A DNA stretch of 64,000 nt from Afipia sp. (GTDB lineage Bacteria; Pseudomonadota; Alphaproteobacteria; Rhizobiales; Xanthobacteraceae), in NCBI GenBank assembly GCA_017474385.1, contig JAFVHU010000006.1, positions 40,967 through 104,966 of the forward strand, in the 5' to 3' direction. The notes beneath the pieces are model-generated. The model did no database searches and was not told where the DNA came from. It worked only from the letters and a program-made list of their open reading frames with translations. This document shows, one piece after another, positions 55,714 to 64,000 of this stretch (position 1 is its first letter; the number at the start of each line of letters is the position of its first letter). The translations under genes were made by a program, and so were the position numbers.

Positions 55714-56487
55714 ATGACCCGCAAGCTGATCGACATTTCCGTCCCCCTGCAAAACGACGTGCCTGCCGATCCTCCGGGCGGTCACCCGACCATCCAGTAC
55801 ATCGACCACCAGCAGGGATTGCCGCGCATGCTGCAATTCTTCGAGGGCCTGAAGAAGGAGGACCTCCCCGACGGCCAGGGCTGGGCTGTCGAACAGGTCA
55901 ACCTCTCGACGCACAACGGCACCCACCTCGACGCGCCCTATCACTTTCATCCCACCATGAACCGCGGCGAGCGCTCATGGACCATCGACGAGGTGCCGCT
56001 GGAATGGTGCTTCCAGCCCGGCGTCAAACTCGACTTCCGGCACCTCCCCGACGGCTATGTCGCCACCGCCACCGATGTCGAAAACGAACTGAAGCGGATC
56101 GGGCATACCCTCAAGCCGCTTGAGATCGTCGTCGTCAACACCAGCGCTGGCATGAAATACGGACAGCAGGATTACGTCACCTCCGGATGCGGAATGGGAT
56201 ATGAGGCGACGATGTACCTGCTGGAACGCGGCGTGCGCCTCACCGGCATCGACGGCTGGAGCTGGGATGCGCCATTCATCTACACCGCAAAGAAATATGC
56301 CGAGACGAAGGATGCGAGCCTGATCTGGGAGGGCCACAAGGCAGGCCGCCACATCGGCTACTGTCACATCGAGAAACTTCACAATTTAGAACAATTGCCA
56401 TCGACGGGGTTCAGCGTGTCCTGCTTCCCGGTGAAGATCGAACGCGCGTCCGCTGGCTGGACCCGAGCTGTGGCCATTCTGGATTGA
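55714..56487 (+). CDS. Cyclase family protein (kynurenine-formamidase-like)
   Basis: 257 residues from the ATG at 55714. The cyclase-family metal site HNGTHLDAPYHFH is clear (HxGTHxDxPxHF). Further marks: LIDISVPLQNDVPADPPGG at the start and GCGMGYEATMYLLERGVRLTGIDGWSWD. Members hydrolyse amides such as N-formylkynurenine or isatin. The substrate is unknown; the length (257) fits the larger subgroup. Confidence 0.88.
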   Translation: MTRKLIDISVPLQNDVPADPPGGHPTIQYIDHQQGLPRMLQFFEGLKKEDLPDGQGWAVEQVNLSTHNGTHLDAPYHFHPTMNRGERSWTIDEVPLEWCFQPGVKLDFRHLPDGYVATATDVENELKRIGHTLKPLEIVVVNTSAGMKYGQQDYVTSGCGMGYEATMYLLERGVRLTGIDGWSWDAPFIYTAKKYAETKDASLIWEGHKAGRHIGYCHIEKLHNLEQLPSTGFSVSCFPVKIERASAGWTRAVAILD

Positions 56488-56576
56488 TTGAAACGAAAGG
56501 CTCTTAACAACCAGCCCACCGCAGGACTAGTCTCTAAGCGAGCCAGCGATGCCGGATCAGGAAATGGAGATCATCG

Positions 56577-57149
56577 ATGACGATGCCTCAGGATGTCGCC
56601 CGGCTCCAAACGCAGATGAGGGAAGCGGTCAAAGCGAACTGGAAAGCCTTCCTGATCGAAGGCATCGTGCTGGTGATTTTGGGAATGGCGGCGATCGCGA
56701 TCCCGCTTCTCGCCAGTATCGCAGTCACGATCTTCCTTGGCTGGCTGTTCCTGATCAGCGGCGCCGTGGGTCTCTACCTGACGTTCACCACGCGCGACAT
56801 GCCCGGTTTCTGGTGGTCGCTGCTCTCCGCGGTCCTCGCGCTTGCCGCAGGCATCATCCTGATCGTTCAGCCCGTCGCGGGAACGCTGACGCTCACCCTC
56901 GTGGTCAGCGCCTATTTCATCGCGGAAGGCATCACCACCATCATGTATGCCCTCGCCCACCGGAAGGAATTGTCCGGGCGCTGGGGATGGCTGCTCGTGT
57001 CAGGCCTCGTCGATCTTGTGGTCGCAGCGCTGATCATCGCCGGACTTCCCGGTTCAGCCGCATGGGCGATCGGATTGCTGGTCGGCATCAATCTAGTCTT
57101 CGGCGGGACCTCCCTGATCGGGATGGCGCTCGCCGCGCGAAATACCTAA
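56577..57149 (+). CDS. HdeD-like membrane protein
   Basis: 190 residues, six hydrophobic helices in three pairs. HdeD/DUF308 features: LIEGIVLVILGMAAIAIPLL, VTIFLGWLFLISGAVGLYLT, and FWWSLLSAVLALAAGIILIV. HdeD is linked to acid resistance in E. coli; the role here is unproved. Confidence 0.88.
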   Translation: MTMPQDVARLQTQMREAVKANWKAFLIEGIVLVILGMAAIAIPLLASIAVTIFLGWLFLISGAVGLYLTFTTRDMPGFWWSLLSAVLALAAGIILIVQPVAGTLTLTLVVSAYFIAEGITTIMYALAHRKELSGRWGWLLVSGLVDLVVAALIIAGLPGSAAWAIGLLVGINLVFGGTSLIGMALAARNT

Positions 57150-57164
57150 TGCTGTGAGCCGCCT

Positions 57165-57422
57165 TTAGCAGCCTCTGCAAATGCTCTTGATCTTGCGATC
57201 CAGCGCCTTGTCTTCGGCCGATTCCGTATAGTTCTTTTCCTGCGTAGACGGCACATCGCTCGCGCGCGGTTGACGATGCCCAACAGGCGCCGGCGGAATG
57301 CTGCCCGAGCTCGTCGTCGCTGAGGGACCAGCGGTGCTGGACGTCCCGCTTTTGCTTTGAGCCCATACACTTGGCGTGCTCAGCAGCAGGGCGATCATGG
57401 CAATTGGGATGGATTTTCTCAT
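57165..57422 (-). CDS. Small exported protein
   Basis: 85 residues with a signal peptide (MRKSIPIAMIALLLSTPSVWAQ), a Ser/Thr/Pro-rich middle, and a conserved end EKNYTESAEDKALDRKIKSI ending CRGC. Unknown function. Convergent with the HdeD-like gene. Confidence 0.7.
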   Translation of the reverse strand: MRKSIPIAMIALLLSTPSVWAQSKSGTSSTAGPSATTSSGSIPPAPVGHRQPRASDVPSTQEKNYTESAEDKALDRKIKSICRGC

Positions 57423-57463
57423 GTCACACCTCCACCAATCCGATTCCTCGGCATGCGAGTAGT

Positions 57464-57661
57464 CTAACGGGAACTGCCCGGAGTTTCTATCGTTCCGCAG
57501 TTACGTCTGCCCTGCGCTGCACAATCCTGTGTCTTGCGAACACCCGCCATCGATCCGAGCAACCAGATACCTGCGGCCACCAGGACAACGAAAAAGCCGA
57601 GCATCACGGCGTTTTCAACGGCGCGATTGCCATCATTTTCGGGAGGTTCGGGCTCGGTCAT
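57464..57661 (-). CDS. Small single-pass membrane protein
   Basis: 65 residues from the ATG at 57661: MTEPEPPENDGNRAVENAVM, one transmembrane helix (LGFFVVLVAAGIWLLGSMAG), and a basic/Cys tail (RKTQDCAAQGRRNCGTIE). It begins 11 bases after the epmB stop and is probably in the same operon. Unknown function. Confidence 0.7.
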   Translation of the reverse strand: MTEPEPPENDGNRAVENAVMLGFFVVLVAAGIWLLGSMAGVRKTQDCAAQGRRNCGTIETPGSSR

Positions 57662-57671
57662 CGCCGGATAT

Positions 57672-58742
57672 CTATTCTCCGGGCGGATAGAGGTGAACGT
57701 CGCCGCAGTAGTCGACGACACGGTACCGCTGGCCGTCCCCGTCTTCACCTGTCCGTGACAGGTATTGCGGCCCTATCGGCGCCTTGCCGTGACCGCCGGG
57801 AATATCGAGCACGTAGTCCGGCTGACATAAGCCTGACACACGCCCTCGCAGCGACAGCATCAGCTTCTGGCCTTCCTCAAGCGTCGTGCGGAGGTGAGCC
57901 GTACCCGGGGCGAGATCACCATGATGCAGGTAGTATGGCTTGATGCGGCATTCGACGAAGCTGCGCATCAGCGCCTCCAGCGTCGCCGCATCGTCGTTCA
58001 CACCGCGCAGCAACACCGACTGACTGACCATCGGAATGCCGGCGTCGATCATGCGCGCGCAGGCGGCGCGCGCATCTGCCGTCAGTTCCCGCGGATGATT
58101 GGCATGCAGCGCCACCCATGTTGTCGCGCCCGTCACTTTCAGCGCAGCAACTGTCTCGTCGGTCACCCTTGCCGGATCGGCGACCGGAACGCGGGTGTGC
58201 ATGCGGATGATCTTGATGTGATCGATGGCAGCGAGATCGGTCATGACCTCCTTGAGCCGCCGCGCCGACAACATCAGCGGATCGCCGCCGGTCAGGATCA
58301 CTTCCCAAATTTCAGGATGGGCACGGATATAATCCAGCGCTTTTGAATAAACTTCATCGGAGAGAGCGGTCTCTTTCCCCGGTCCCACCATTTCGCGGCG
58401 GAAGCAGAACCGGCAATAGACCGCGCAGACATGCACCAGCTTGAACAGCACACGATCCGGATAGCGATGCACGATGCCGCTCACCGGCGAATGCGCGTGA
58501 TCGCCGATCGGATCGGCGTTCTCGCTCGGGTGGGTGACCAGTTCGTCGGCGGATGGTACGTACTGGCGCGCGATGGGATCGTTCGGGTCCAGCATATCGA
58601 TCAACGCGGCGACATCCGGCGTCACCGCCACCGCGTAACGCGCGGCGACTTTTTCCAGCGCGGGCAGATTTTCAGGCGAGGCGAGACCGTGCTCGATCAG
58701 GTCGGCTGCCGTTCGCAATGTTGCAGTGGCGCGGCGTGTCAT
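57672..58742 (-). CDS. epmB: EF-P (R)-beta-lysylation protein EpmB / lysine 2,3-aminomutase family
   Basis: 356 residues. Radical SAM CxxxCxxC in HVCAVYCRFCFRREM, then EVILTGGDPLML, SQSVLLRGVNDD, KPYYLHHGDLAPGTAHLR, and LCQPDYVLDIPGGHGK. It converts L-lysine to beta-lysine for EF-P modification. It overlaps epmA by 4 bases (same operon), which favours EpmB over a free lysine 2,3-aminomutase. Confidence 0.93.
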   Translation of the reverse strand: MTRRATATLRTAADLIEHGLASPENLPALEKVAARYAVAVTPDVAALIDMLDPNDPIARQYVPSADELVTHPSENADPIGDHAHSPVSGIVHRYPDRVLFKLVHVCAVYCRFCFRREMVGPGKETALSDEVYSKALDYIRAHPEIWEVILTGGDPLMLSARRLKEVMTDLAAIDHIKIIRMHTRVPVADPARVTDETVAALKVTGATTWVALHANHPRELTADARAACARMIDAGIPMVSQSVLLRGVNDDAATLEALMRSFVECRIKPYYLHHGDLAPGTAHLRTTLEEGQKLMLSLRGRVSGLCQPDYVLDIPGGHGKAPIGPQYLSRTGEDGDGQRYRVVDYCGDVHLYPPGE

Positions 58743-59791
58743 GCGTCACCTTCCCGCGGCGTCCACACTACCTGATCGATCCGGGTCGCCCCGCTCGCCA
58801 GCATCACAAGCCGGTCGAATCCTAGCGCCACGCCGCAAGCCTCCGGCATCTGTGCCATCGCGGCCAGAAACTCCTCGTCGAGCGGATAGCGTTCGCCGTA
58901 GCGCCGTTCCTTCTCGTCCATCGACGCGGTGAAACGCAGCCGCTGTTCCTGCGCATCGATCAGTTCACCGAAGCCGTTCGCCAGTTCAACACCGCAGGCA
59001 TAGACTTCAAACCGTTCCGCGACGCGCGGATCGGACGGTTTGACGCGCGCCAGCGCTGACTCCGGCGCGGGATACTCATAGAGAATCGTCAAACGGCCCT
59101 GCCCCAGATTTGGTTCGACATGCTCGACCAGAACCTTGCTGAAGATGTCCGACCAGGTGTCGTCATCGGTAACACGGACAGCGCGCGCCGCCGCTGCCGC
59201 CAGCGCCTCGCGGTCCGCTCGCCCATCCGGAATCGTCGCAAGCAGATCGACGGAGGCAAAGCGCGTAAACGCATCGGCGACGGTGAGCAGGTCCGGTTCG
59301 GCAAACGGGTCAGCGACCTTTCCCCTGAACGAGAACGTTCCGATCCCGGTGGTTTGAGCGGCATGCGCGATAACAACCACGGTGTCGGCCATCACCGCCT
59401 CATAGCCTTCATTGGCGCGATACCATTCCAGCATCGTGAACTCCGGCAGATGCAGCGGGCCGCGCTCGCGATCCCGAAACACGCGGGCGAACTCCACGAT
59501 CTGTTTCTCGCCAGCCGCCAGCAACTTCTTGCAGGCGAATTCGGGCGACGTTCGCAGGAAGTATCTCGACTTCTCGCCGGAAGCCGAGGTCAGGTCGGCC
59601 GCCGGGGCATGAAGATGGGTCTCGTTCCCAGGCGATTTTTGCAGGATTCCGGTTTCGACCTCGACGAATCCTTCGTCCTCGAACCAGTCCCGCAAGGCAC
59701 GGGAAATCGCGCTCCGCGCCTGCAAAAACGGCTTGCGATCCACATGGCGGCCGGGCGTCCACCAGGGCGACGATTCCTGGTCTATACTCAT
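58739..59791 (-). CDS. epmA: EF-P lysine lysyltransferase EpmA
   Basis: 350 residues, a class II lysyl-tRNA synthetase paralogue lacking the anticodon domain (PoxA/GenX). FVEVETGILQKSPGNETHLH, RYFLRTSPEFACKKLLAAGE, FRDRERGPLHLPEFTMLEWY (motif 2), and GVALGFDRLVMLASG (motif 3). It attaches beta-lysine to EF-P. Divergent from efp, 138 bp apart. Confidence 0.94.
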   Translation of the reverse strand: MSIDQESSPWWTPGRHVDRKPFLQARSAISRALRDWFEDEGFVEVETGILQKSPGNETHLHAPAADLTSASGEKSRYFLRTSPEFACKKLLAAGEKQIVEFARVFRDRERGPLHLPEFTMLEWYRANEGYEAVMADTVVVIAHAAQTTGIGTFSFRGKVADPFAEPDLLTVADAFTRFASVDLLATIPDGRADREALAAAAARAVRVTDDDTWSDIFSKVLVEHVEPNLGQGRLTILYEYPAPESALARVKPSDPRVAERFEVYACGVELANGFGELIDAQEQRLRFTASMDEKERRYGERYPLDEEFLAAMAQMPEACGVALGFDRLVMLASGATRIDQVVWTPREGDA

Positions 59792-59929
59792 GGGCGAAAA
59801 GCCCGATTCCGCAGCAAAATGCTGGCTTTACCGATCCAAATCGCTATGTTGCGGCCCGAAACTGCCTTGCCGGACCCCGAGGCGCCGTTCCGGCGCCGGA
59901 ACCGGCCCTGAACATTAGGAAACCTATCT

Positions 59930-60496
59930 GTGAAAGTCATCGCCAGTTCGATCCGCAAGGGCAACATCATTGAGCAGGACGGCAAGCTATATGTCGTTCT
60001 GAGCGCGGAGAACATCCATCCCGGCAAGGGAACCCCGGTCAGCCAGATCGAAATGCGCCGAATCAGCGACGGCACCAAGGTCTCCGAGCGCTACAAGACC
60101 ACCGATCAGGTCGAGCGCGCGTTCGTCGAAGACCGCGACTTCAATTACCTCTACGAAGACGGCGACGGCTTCCATTTCATGAACAATGAAAACTACGACC
60201 AATTGCTGGTTTCGAAGGACGTGGTCGGAACGCAGGCTCCTTACCTGCAGGAAAACATGACCGTGAAGCTGTCGATCTTCGAGAACAACGCGGTCGCGAT
60301 CGTATTGCCGCAGCGCGTCACTCTTGAGGTCGTCGAGACCGAGCCAGTGACCAAGGGACAGACCGCGTCCTCCTCCTATAAGCCGGCTATTCTTTCCAAT
60401 GGTATCCGCACGGGCGTTCCGCCTCACATCGGCACGGGAACGCGCATCGTCGTTCTGACGGAAGACGGCTCTTACGTCGAGCGCGCCAAGGACTAA
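59930..60496 (+). CDS. efp: Translation elongation factor P
   Basis: 188 residues, GTG start. KOW-like N-terminal domain with the modified-lysine loop HPGKGTP (Lys33 counting the start Met), then [20 protein letters not shown] and the C-terminal [19 protein letters not shown]. It relieves ribosome stalling at polyproline. EpmA and EpmB are adjacent, so the lysine is very probably beta-lysylated. Confidence 0.97.
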   Translation: MKVIASSIRKGNIIEQDGKLYVVLSAENIHPGKGTPVSQIEMRRISDGTKVSERYKTTDQVERAFVEDRDFNYLYEDGDGFHFMNNENYDQLLVSKDVVGTQAPYLQENMTVKLSIFENNAVAIVLPQRVTLEVVETEPVTKGQTASSSYKPAILSNGIRTGVPPHIGTGTRIVVLTEDGSYVERAKD

Positions 60497-60518
60497 GGGC
60501 AGATCTCGCGAGGATGTA

Positions 60519-62231
60519 TTGAGGGCAGCGGGGGCAGCTAACGGCAGAAGGAAGGCATCGGCGAAGCTCTGGTGCTGTTTCCTGTCCGTTGCCTCGCTGT
60601 GCCTCCTCGTTCAACCTGCTCGCGCCGCCGAATTCAAAACACCGGCGATTTCGGTCGTCACGCCAGACTGGCCTGCCGCCGTCAATCAACTCAGGGGCGA
60701 AATCGATTCACAGCCGCTGGCTGTCGATAATTTCAACTTCTCGACCCGAAATCAGCCGTCCCAGTTTAACGCGCAGCGCATTACGGCGATCTCGCAGATC
60801 AATGCGGTGACATCGCCGATTTTCTCCGGGATTGAACTCAGCCCCGTCCCGGCGCTGTTGCCGTTCGATAGCGCCCTGTATCTGACCGATCGCCAAAGCG
60901 GCGCAATCAACCTTCTCATCCCGCGGTATCAGGCGGGATTCCGGGCCGCCAGCATGTTCGAGACCGGGTCAGCCGGCTACGACGCTGTTTTCTTGCTTGA
61001 CCGGGGTTCGGGCGACAACATGCCCTCCCGGGTGTACCTGGAGCCTGTCGAGGTCCAGATCACCGCATCGCTGTTGATCTACGACATCAAGGATCCGCTC
61101 GCTGGAAAGGGCGAACCGGTCAAGGCGCTGGCCACTCAGTATCCGAACCTGCGTCGCGTGATCCGCGAAGGCTATGTGCGCTATGCGTTCACGCGCTTCG
61201 GCGTTCCCTACGTCGTATCCATTCAATGTCTCGACAGCGTCGCGCGAAGCAGGCGCCTCTCCTGCCGTGAGGCCTCGCCGGTCGCCGAACGATTCCTCAA
61301 GGCCTTGCGGGTGGCCGGCGGCACGCCCCGCGATCCGCGCTCGAACATCACCTCATATGCCTCGGAGCGTCCGATCGAGTACTCGGCGGATTTCACCTAT
61401 CGTCCGCCGGGCGAGATCATCGTCAACAGCGGCTATCGCGGACAAGGCGGCCACGAAGACTTGACCGTTTACTCGCAGATCCGCTTTCCGATCGAGAAGG
61501 CACCTGCGTTCGCCAATTCACAGTCCTTCATGAATTGGGGCGACTGCAACCACACGGGACGGGTGTCATTCGCACCGACCAAGGGCGACCCATATCGTTG
61601 CAAGCGCAATGACAAGCAACTCGTGTTCGATGAATCGGCCAGGGAGAACTACAGCTATCCCTGGCAGGATAATTTTTGCGAGACGCGCGACTTCGAAGTC
61701 GGACAGTGCGCCAACGGCATGGGTCATCAGGGACAGGATATCCGCCCCTCATCCTGTCACCTGCGCAACGATGGAGCCGATCGCTGCATCCCCGATACGT
61801 TTGCGACTGTCGCAGTCCGCGACGGCGTGCTGATCAGGTCGCCGAAGCAACAGGCTGCGTTCCTGCTGGTAAACACGCGCAACGAACACATCCGCTTTCG
61901 CTACATGCACATGAACCCGGCCCGCCTCGACGCAGACGGCGTCCTACACGGACGGCGCGTCACCGAAGGCGAAAAGATAGGCACCGTCTCGAACTATCAG
62001 GATCGCCCCGGCGGAACGACAAACCATCTGCATTTCGACGTGCAGGTGTTCACGCGCGACGGCTGGCTCTGGGTCAATCCCTACGTCACGCTGATCTCGT
62101 CTTACGAGCGCCTGATCGGCCGGCGTGGCCGCGAATTCATCCAGCCGCCGCCTGAAGCACCGGCGATGGCGCACGCCCTGCCGCCTGCGGACCTCCCGCC
62201 GGGTACCGCCAAGGAAGGCGACGGCCGGTAG
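60519..62231 (+). CDS. Exported M23 (LytM-like) peptidase-like protein
   Basis: 570 residues from a TTG (GAGGA eight bases upstream). Signal region LWCCFLSVASLCLLVQPARA. The C-terminal third has a LytM-like core: GHQGQDIRPSSC (HxxxD), FRYMHMNP, and NHLHFDVQVF (HxH). Four or more cysteines around the core. The N-terminal 300 residues are of unknown type. The stop is followed by a paired-hairpin repeat. It probably acts on peptidoglycan. Confidence 0.82.
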   Translation: MRAAGAANGRRKASAKLWCCFLSVASLCLLVQPARAAEFKTPAISVVTPDWPAAVNQLRGEIDSQPLAVDNFNFSTRNQPSQFNAQRITAISQINAVTSPIFSGIELSPVPALLPFDSALYLTDRQSGAINLLIPRYQAGFRAASMFETGSAGYDAVFLLDRGSGDNMPSRVYLEPVEVQITASLLIYDIKDPLAGKGEPVKALATQYPNLRRVIREGYVRYAFTRFGVPYVVSIQCLDSVARSRRLSCREASPVAERFLKALRVAGGTPRDPRSNITSYASERPIEYSADFTYRPPGEIIVNSGYRGQGGHEDLTVYSQIRFPIEKAPAFANSQSFMNWGDCNHTGRVSFAPTKGDPYRCKRNDKQLVFDESARENYSYPWQDNFCETRDFEVGQCANGMGHQGQDIRPSSCHLRNDGADRCIPDTFATVAVRDGVLIRSPKQQAAFLLVNTRNEHIRFRYMHMNPARLDADGVLHGRRVTEGEKIGTVSNYQDRPGGTTNHLHFDVQVFTRDGWLWVNPYVTLISSYERLIGRRGREFIQPPPEAPAMAHALPPADLPPGTAKEGDGR

Positions 62232-62348
62232 GCATGATCCCGACCCGAAGGGCCGCGTGAGCGCAAAGTGGGAACCGGTTTTCGGACAAGATCATGCCCG
62301 GACAGAATCCGCCGCAGATTGGCCTTTGGCCGAACCAGACGAGCCGCG

Positions 62349-62423
62349 CTAGTGTCCTGTATCCGACGTTTGCTCCATTTTGCGGCGCACTCATAGCAAA
62401 CGTCGGATACAAAAGGACACTAG
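62349..62423. repeat. Hairpin 3 (first of second paired-hairpin unit)
   Basis: Outer arms ctagtgtcct (62349-62358) with 62414-62423, 3-nt insertion on the right (62411-62413), perfect 15-bp stem (62359-62373 with 62396-62410), 22-nt loop. The stem is like that of hairpin 2 (three differences, each compensated on the other strand) and the loop is its reverse complement. Confidence 0.9.
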
Positions 62424-62435
62424 CAAAATATAATT

Positions 62436-62511
62436 CTAGTGATCCTTTGGTTCTGACATTCGTACAGTGCCTGCGAAGATTCTGATACGAATGTCAGAAC
62501 CGGATCACTAG
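62436..62511. repeat. Hairpin 4 (second of second paired-hairpin unit)
   Basis: Outer arms ctagtgatcc (62436-62445) with 62502-62511, 3-nt insertion on the left (62446-62448), perfect 16-bp stem (62449-62464 with 62486-62501), 21-nt loop. With hairpin 3 and the AT-rich spacer (62424-62435) it forms a unit of 163 bp. Confidence 0.9.
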
Positions 62512-62520
62512 ACTTGCCGC

Positions 62521-63753
62521 ATGACACACAAAGATTCTCCGGACGCCCCCTCCCTCACGCGGCGAACGTTGCTCGGCTCCGCATTTGGCGCCGGTGCACT
62601 GATGGCCAGTCCACTTCGCGCGCTGGCGGCCCCGCCCGGATTCGATCAATGGCGCGAAGGCTTTCGCGCTCGTGCGCTGGCCCGCGGGATTTCAGAGGGC
62701 ACCTACATTCGCGTGCTGAGCCGCATCGAACCGGACATGAGCGTGTTCGAGAAAATGCGCAAGCAGCCCGAGTTCAATGAACAGCTCTGGCAGTACATCA
62801 ACCGTCGCGTCTCCGACTGGCGTTTATCAGCGGGCAAAGTGGCGCTCCAGAAATACAGTTCGCTGTTTGCACGGATCGAAAAGGATTTCGGCGTCGAACG
62901 CGGCACACTGCTGGCGCTGTGGGGCGTCGAGACGGCGTACGGCGATCCGCTGGTGCAGCAAAACCATATGCGCCCGGTGTTTCCGTCACTCGCGGCGCTG
63001 GCGTGGAACGAGCCGCGCCGCAAGGCCTATTGGGAAACCGAACTCATCAACGCGCTGCGCATTGTTGACAAGCACTGGAGCACGCCGGAAGAAATGCGCG
63101 GTTCATGGGCTGGCGCGATGGGTCATACCCAGTGGATGCCGGAAGTCTGGCTCAATGTCGGCTTCGATTATGACGGCGATGGACGCGTGTCCCCGTTCGG
63201 CAAGCCGGACGACGCGCTCGGCTCCAGCGCGCGCTATCTCGTCAACCGCGGCAAGTACCGCCGGGGCGAGCATTGGGGCTACGAGGTGAAGGGTGCAAGC
63301 GGCAGCGGCAACAAGAGTTACGCGCAATGGGCTGCTGCGGGCGTCACCCGCGCCGACGGCCAGCCGTTTCCACGCCCCAACGATATGGCGCAATTGTGGG
63401 TGCCGGTGCAAGGCGGGCCATCATTCCTGCTGGGCCCGAATTTCTACGCCGTGAAGAGCTACAATCCGTCGATGAACTATGCGCTCGCGATCGTGCATCT
63501 CGGCGACCGGATTCTCGGCGCCGGACCGTTCGTGCAGCCCTTCCCCGGCTCGGAGCGCGCGCTGACGCTCGCCGAAGTGCAGGAAGTCCAGACGCGTCTG
63601 ACCAAAGCAGGCTTCGATACCGGCGGCACCGATGGCCGCGTCGGCAACGACACCATGAAAGCGGTGAAGGATTTCCAGACCAAGACAGGCCTGCTGCCAG
63701 CAGACGGCTATGCCGGATTGAAAGTGCTGGCGCGGCTGCGGCAAGGATCGTAG
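62521..63753 (+). CDS. Lytic murein transglycosylase with Tat signal and peptidoglycan-binding domain
   Basis: 410 residues. Twin-arginine signal TRRTLLGSAFGAGALMASPL, then an SltB/MltB-like catalytic domain: LLALWGVETAYGDPL with the catalytic Glu, MRGSWAGAMGHTQWMPEVW, and YDGDGRVSPFGKPDDALGSS. A C-terminal peptidoglycan-binding type 1 domain (EVQEVQTRLTKAGFDTGGTD, GRVGNDTMKAVKDFQTKTG). Cleaves glycan strands to anhydro-muropeptides in the periplasm. Confidence 0.92.
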   Translation: MTHKDSPDAPSLTRRTLLGSAFGAGALMASPLRALAAPPGFDQWREGFRARALARGISEGTYIRVLSRIEPDMSVFEKMRKQPEFNEQLWQYINRRVSDWRLSAGKVALQKYSSLFARIEKDFGVERGTLLALWGVETAYGDPLVQQNHMRPVFPSLAALAWNEPRRKAYWETELINALRIVDKHWSTPEEMRGSWAGAMGHTQWMPEVWLNVGFDYDGDGRVSPFGKPDDALGSSARYLVNRGKYRRGEHWGYEVKGASGSGNKSYAQWAAAGVTRADGQPFPRPNDMAQLWVPVQGGPSFLLGPNFYAVKSYNPSMNYALAIVHLGDRILGAGPFVQPFPGSERALTLAEVQEVQTRLTKAGFDTGGTDGRVGNDTMKAVKDFQTKTGLLPADGYAGLKVLARLRQGS

Positions 63754-63779
63754 CTCCGTCATTGCTTGCAAGTTCAGCC

Positions 63780-63888
63780 GTCATTCCGGGATGCGCCTCT
63801 TGGCGCAGGCCCGGAATCCATGACTGCGAAAATCTCCTGAGTGGCTGTGGATTCCGGGTTCGCGCGAAGACGCGCGCCCCGGAATGAC
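63780..63888. repeat. Palindromic repeat, second copy
   Basis: Outer arms gtcattccgg and ccggaatgac with inner inverted repeats ggaatcc/ggattcc, the same family as 21846-21944. It follows the transglycosylase stop. The last 100 bp of the window show no supported gene. Confidence 0.85.
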
Positions 63889-64000
63889 GGCGGAAAATTT
63901 GCGCGTCGTGGGGATGGAGCAACTTCATCCGGACCGCGCCTCCTGCAACATTTCGTGATGGGGATAGCAATCCCCGTGCTCCGGACCACGCTTAAGTTCG

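Noticed and set aside
1-64000. CRISPR arrays
   Set aside because: No regularly spaced direct repeats with unique spacers were seen; the repeats present are palindromes or the two attachment sites.

Overview
The window reads as a high-GC alphaproteobacterial chromosome, most likely of the Bradyrhizobium/Afipia/Rhodopseudomonas group (Nitrobacteraceae). This rests on gene content and protein style: a SyrB/H-NS-like small protein, a double cold-shock-domain protein, a large NAD-glutamate dehydrogenase, a Liv-type transporter beside phenylacetate genes, and palindromic repeats of the kind common in this group. The genus is an inference, since no rRNA gene or species marker is present.

Layout. 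0-7.3 kb is housekeeping: a DUF192 protein, cold-shock protein, sirtuin, glyoxalase, MarC-type membrane protein, SGNH hydrolase and a cation-diffusion-facilitator exporter. 7.3-24.2 kb is a phenylacetate catabolic region: a five-gene Liv-type ABC importer (leftward), then paaG-paaI-paaK-tetR-paaZ-EthD-P450-thioesterase (rightward) facing the leftward paaABCDE oxygenase operon and paaX. Two genes here carry a single in-frame stop, the P450 (TAA) and paaX (TGA). 24.2-26.4 kb holds small membrane proteins and an acyltransferase.

From 26.49 to 55.47 kb lies a genomic island of about 29 kb, bounded by 114-bp direct repeats that each contain a whole tRNA-Glu(UUC) gene. The C-terminal end of a tyrosine recombinase, joined to a broken IS3 transposase, sits just inside the right repeat. 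The cargo is mainly a lanthanide-type methanol oxidation system. It has XoxF (with the extra lanthanide-binding aspartate), cytochrome XoxG and XoxJ, and a glutathione-linked formaldehyde pathway (FlhA, Gfa, S-formylglutathione hydrolase). It also has a PQQ-dehydrogenase-associated ABC system, a TonB-dependent receptor, a second ABC importer and several exported proteins of unknown function. In combination: methanol is oxidised in the periplasm by XoxF, electrons pass to XoxG, formaldehyde is captured by glutathione in the cytoplasm and leaves as formate; the TonB receptor and ABC systems are candidates for metal or metallophore uptake. NAD-glutamate dehydrogenase, an AMP nucleosidase and a CBS-domain protein ride on the same island.

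55.5-64 kb returns to chromosome: a cyclase-family hydrolase, an HdeD-like protein, the EpmA/EpmB/EF-P translation-factor modification set, an M23-type peptidase-like protein and a Tat-exported lytic transglycosylase. Two roughly 164-bp units, each made of two hairpins in mirror arrangement, lie at 529-692 and 62349-62511; their stems differ in sequence but keep pairing.
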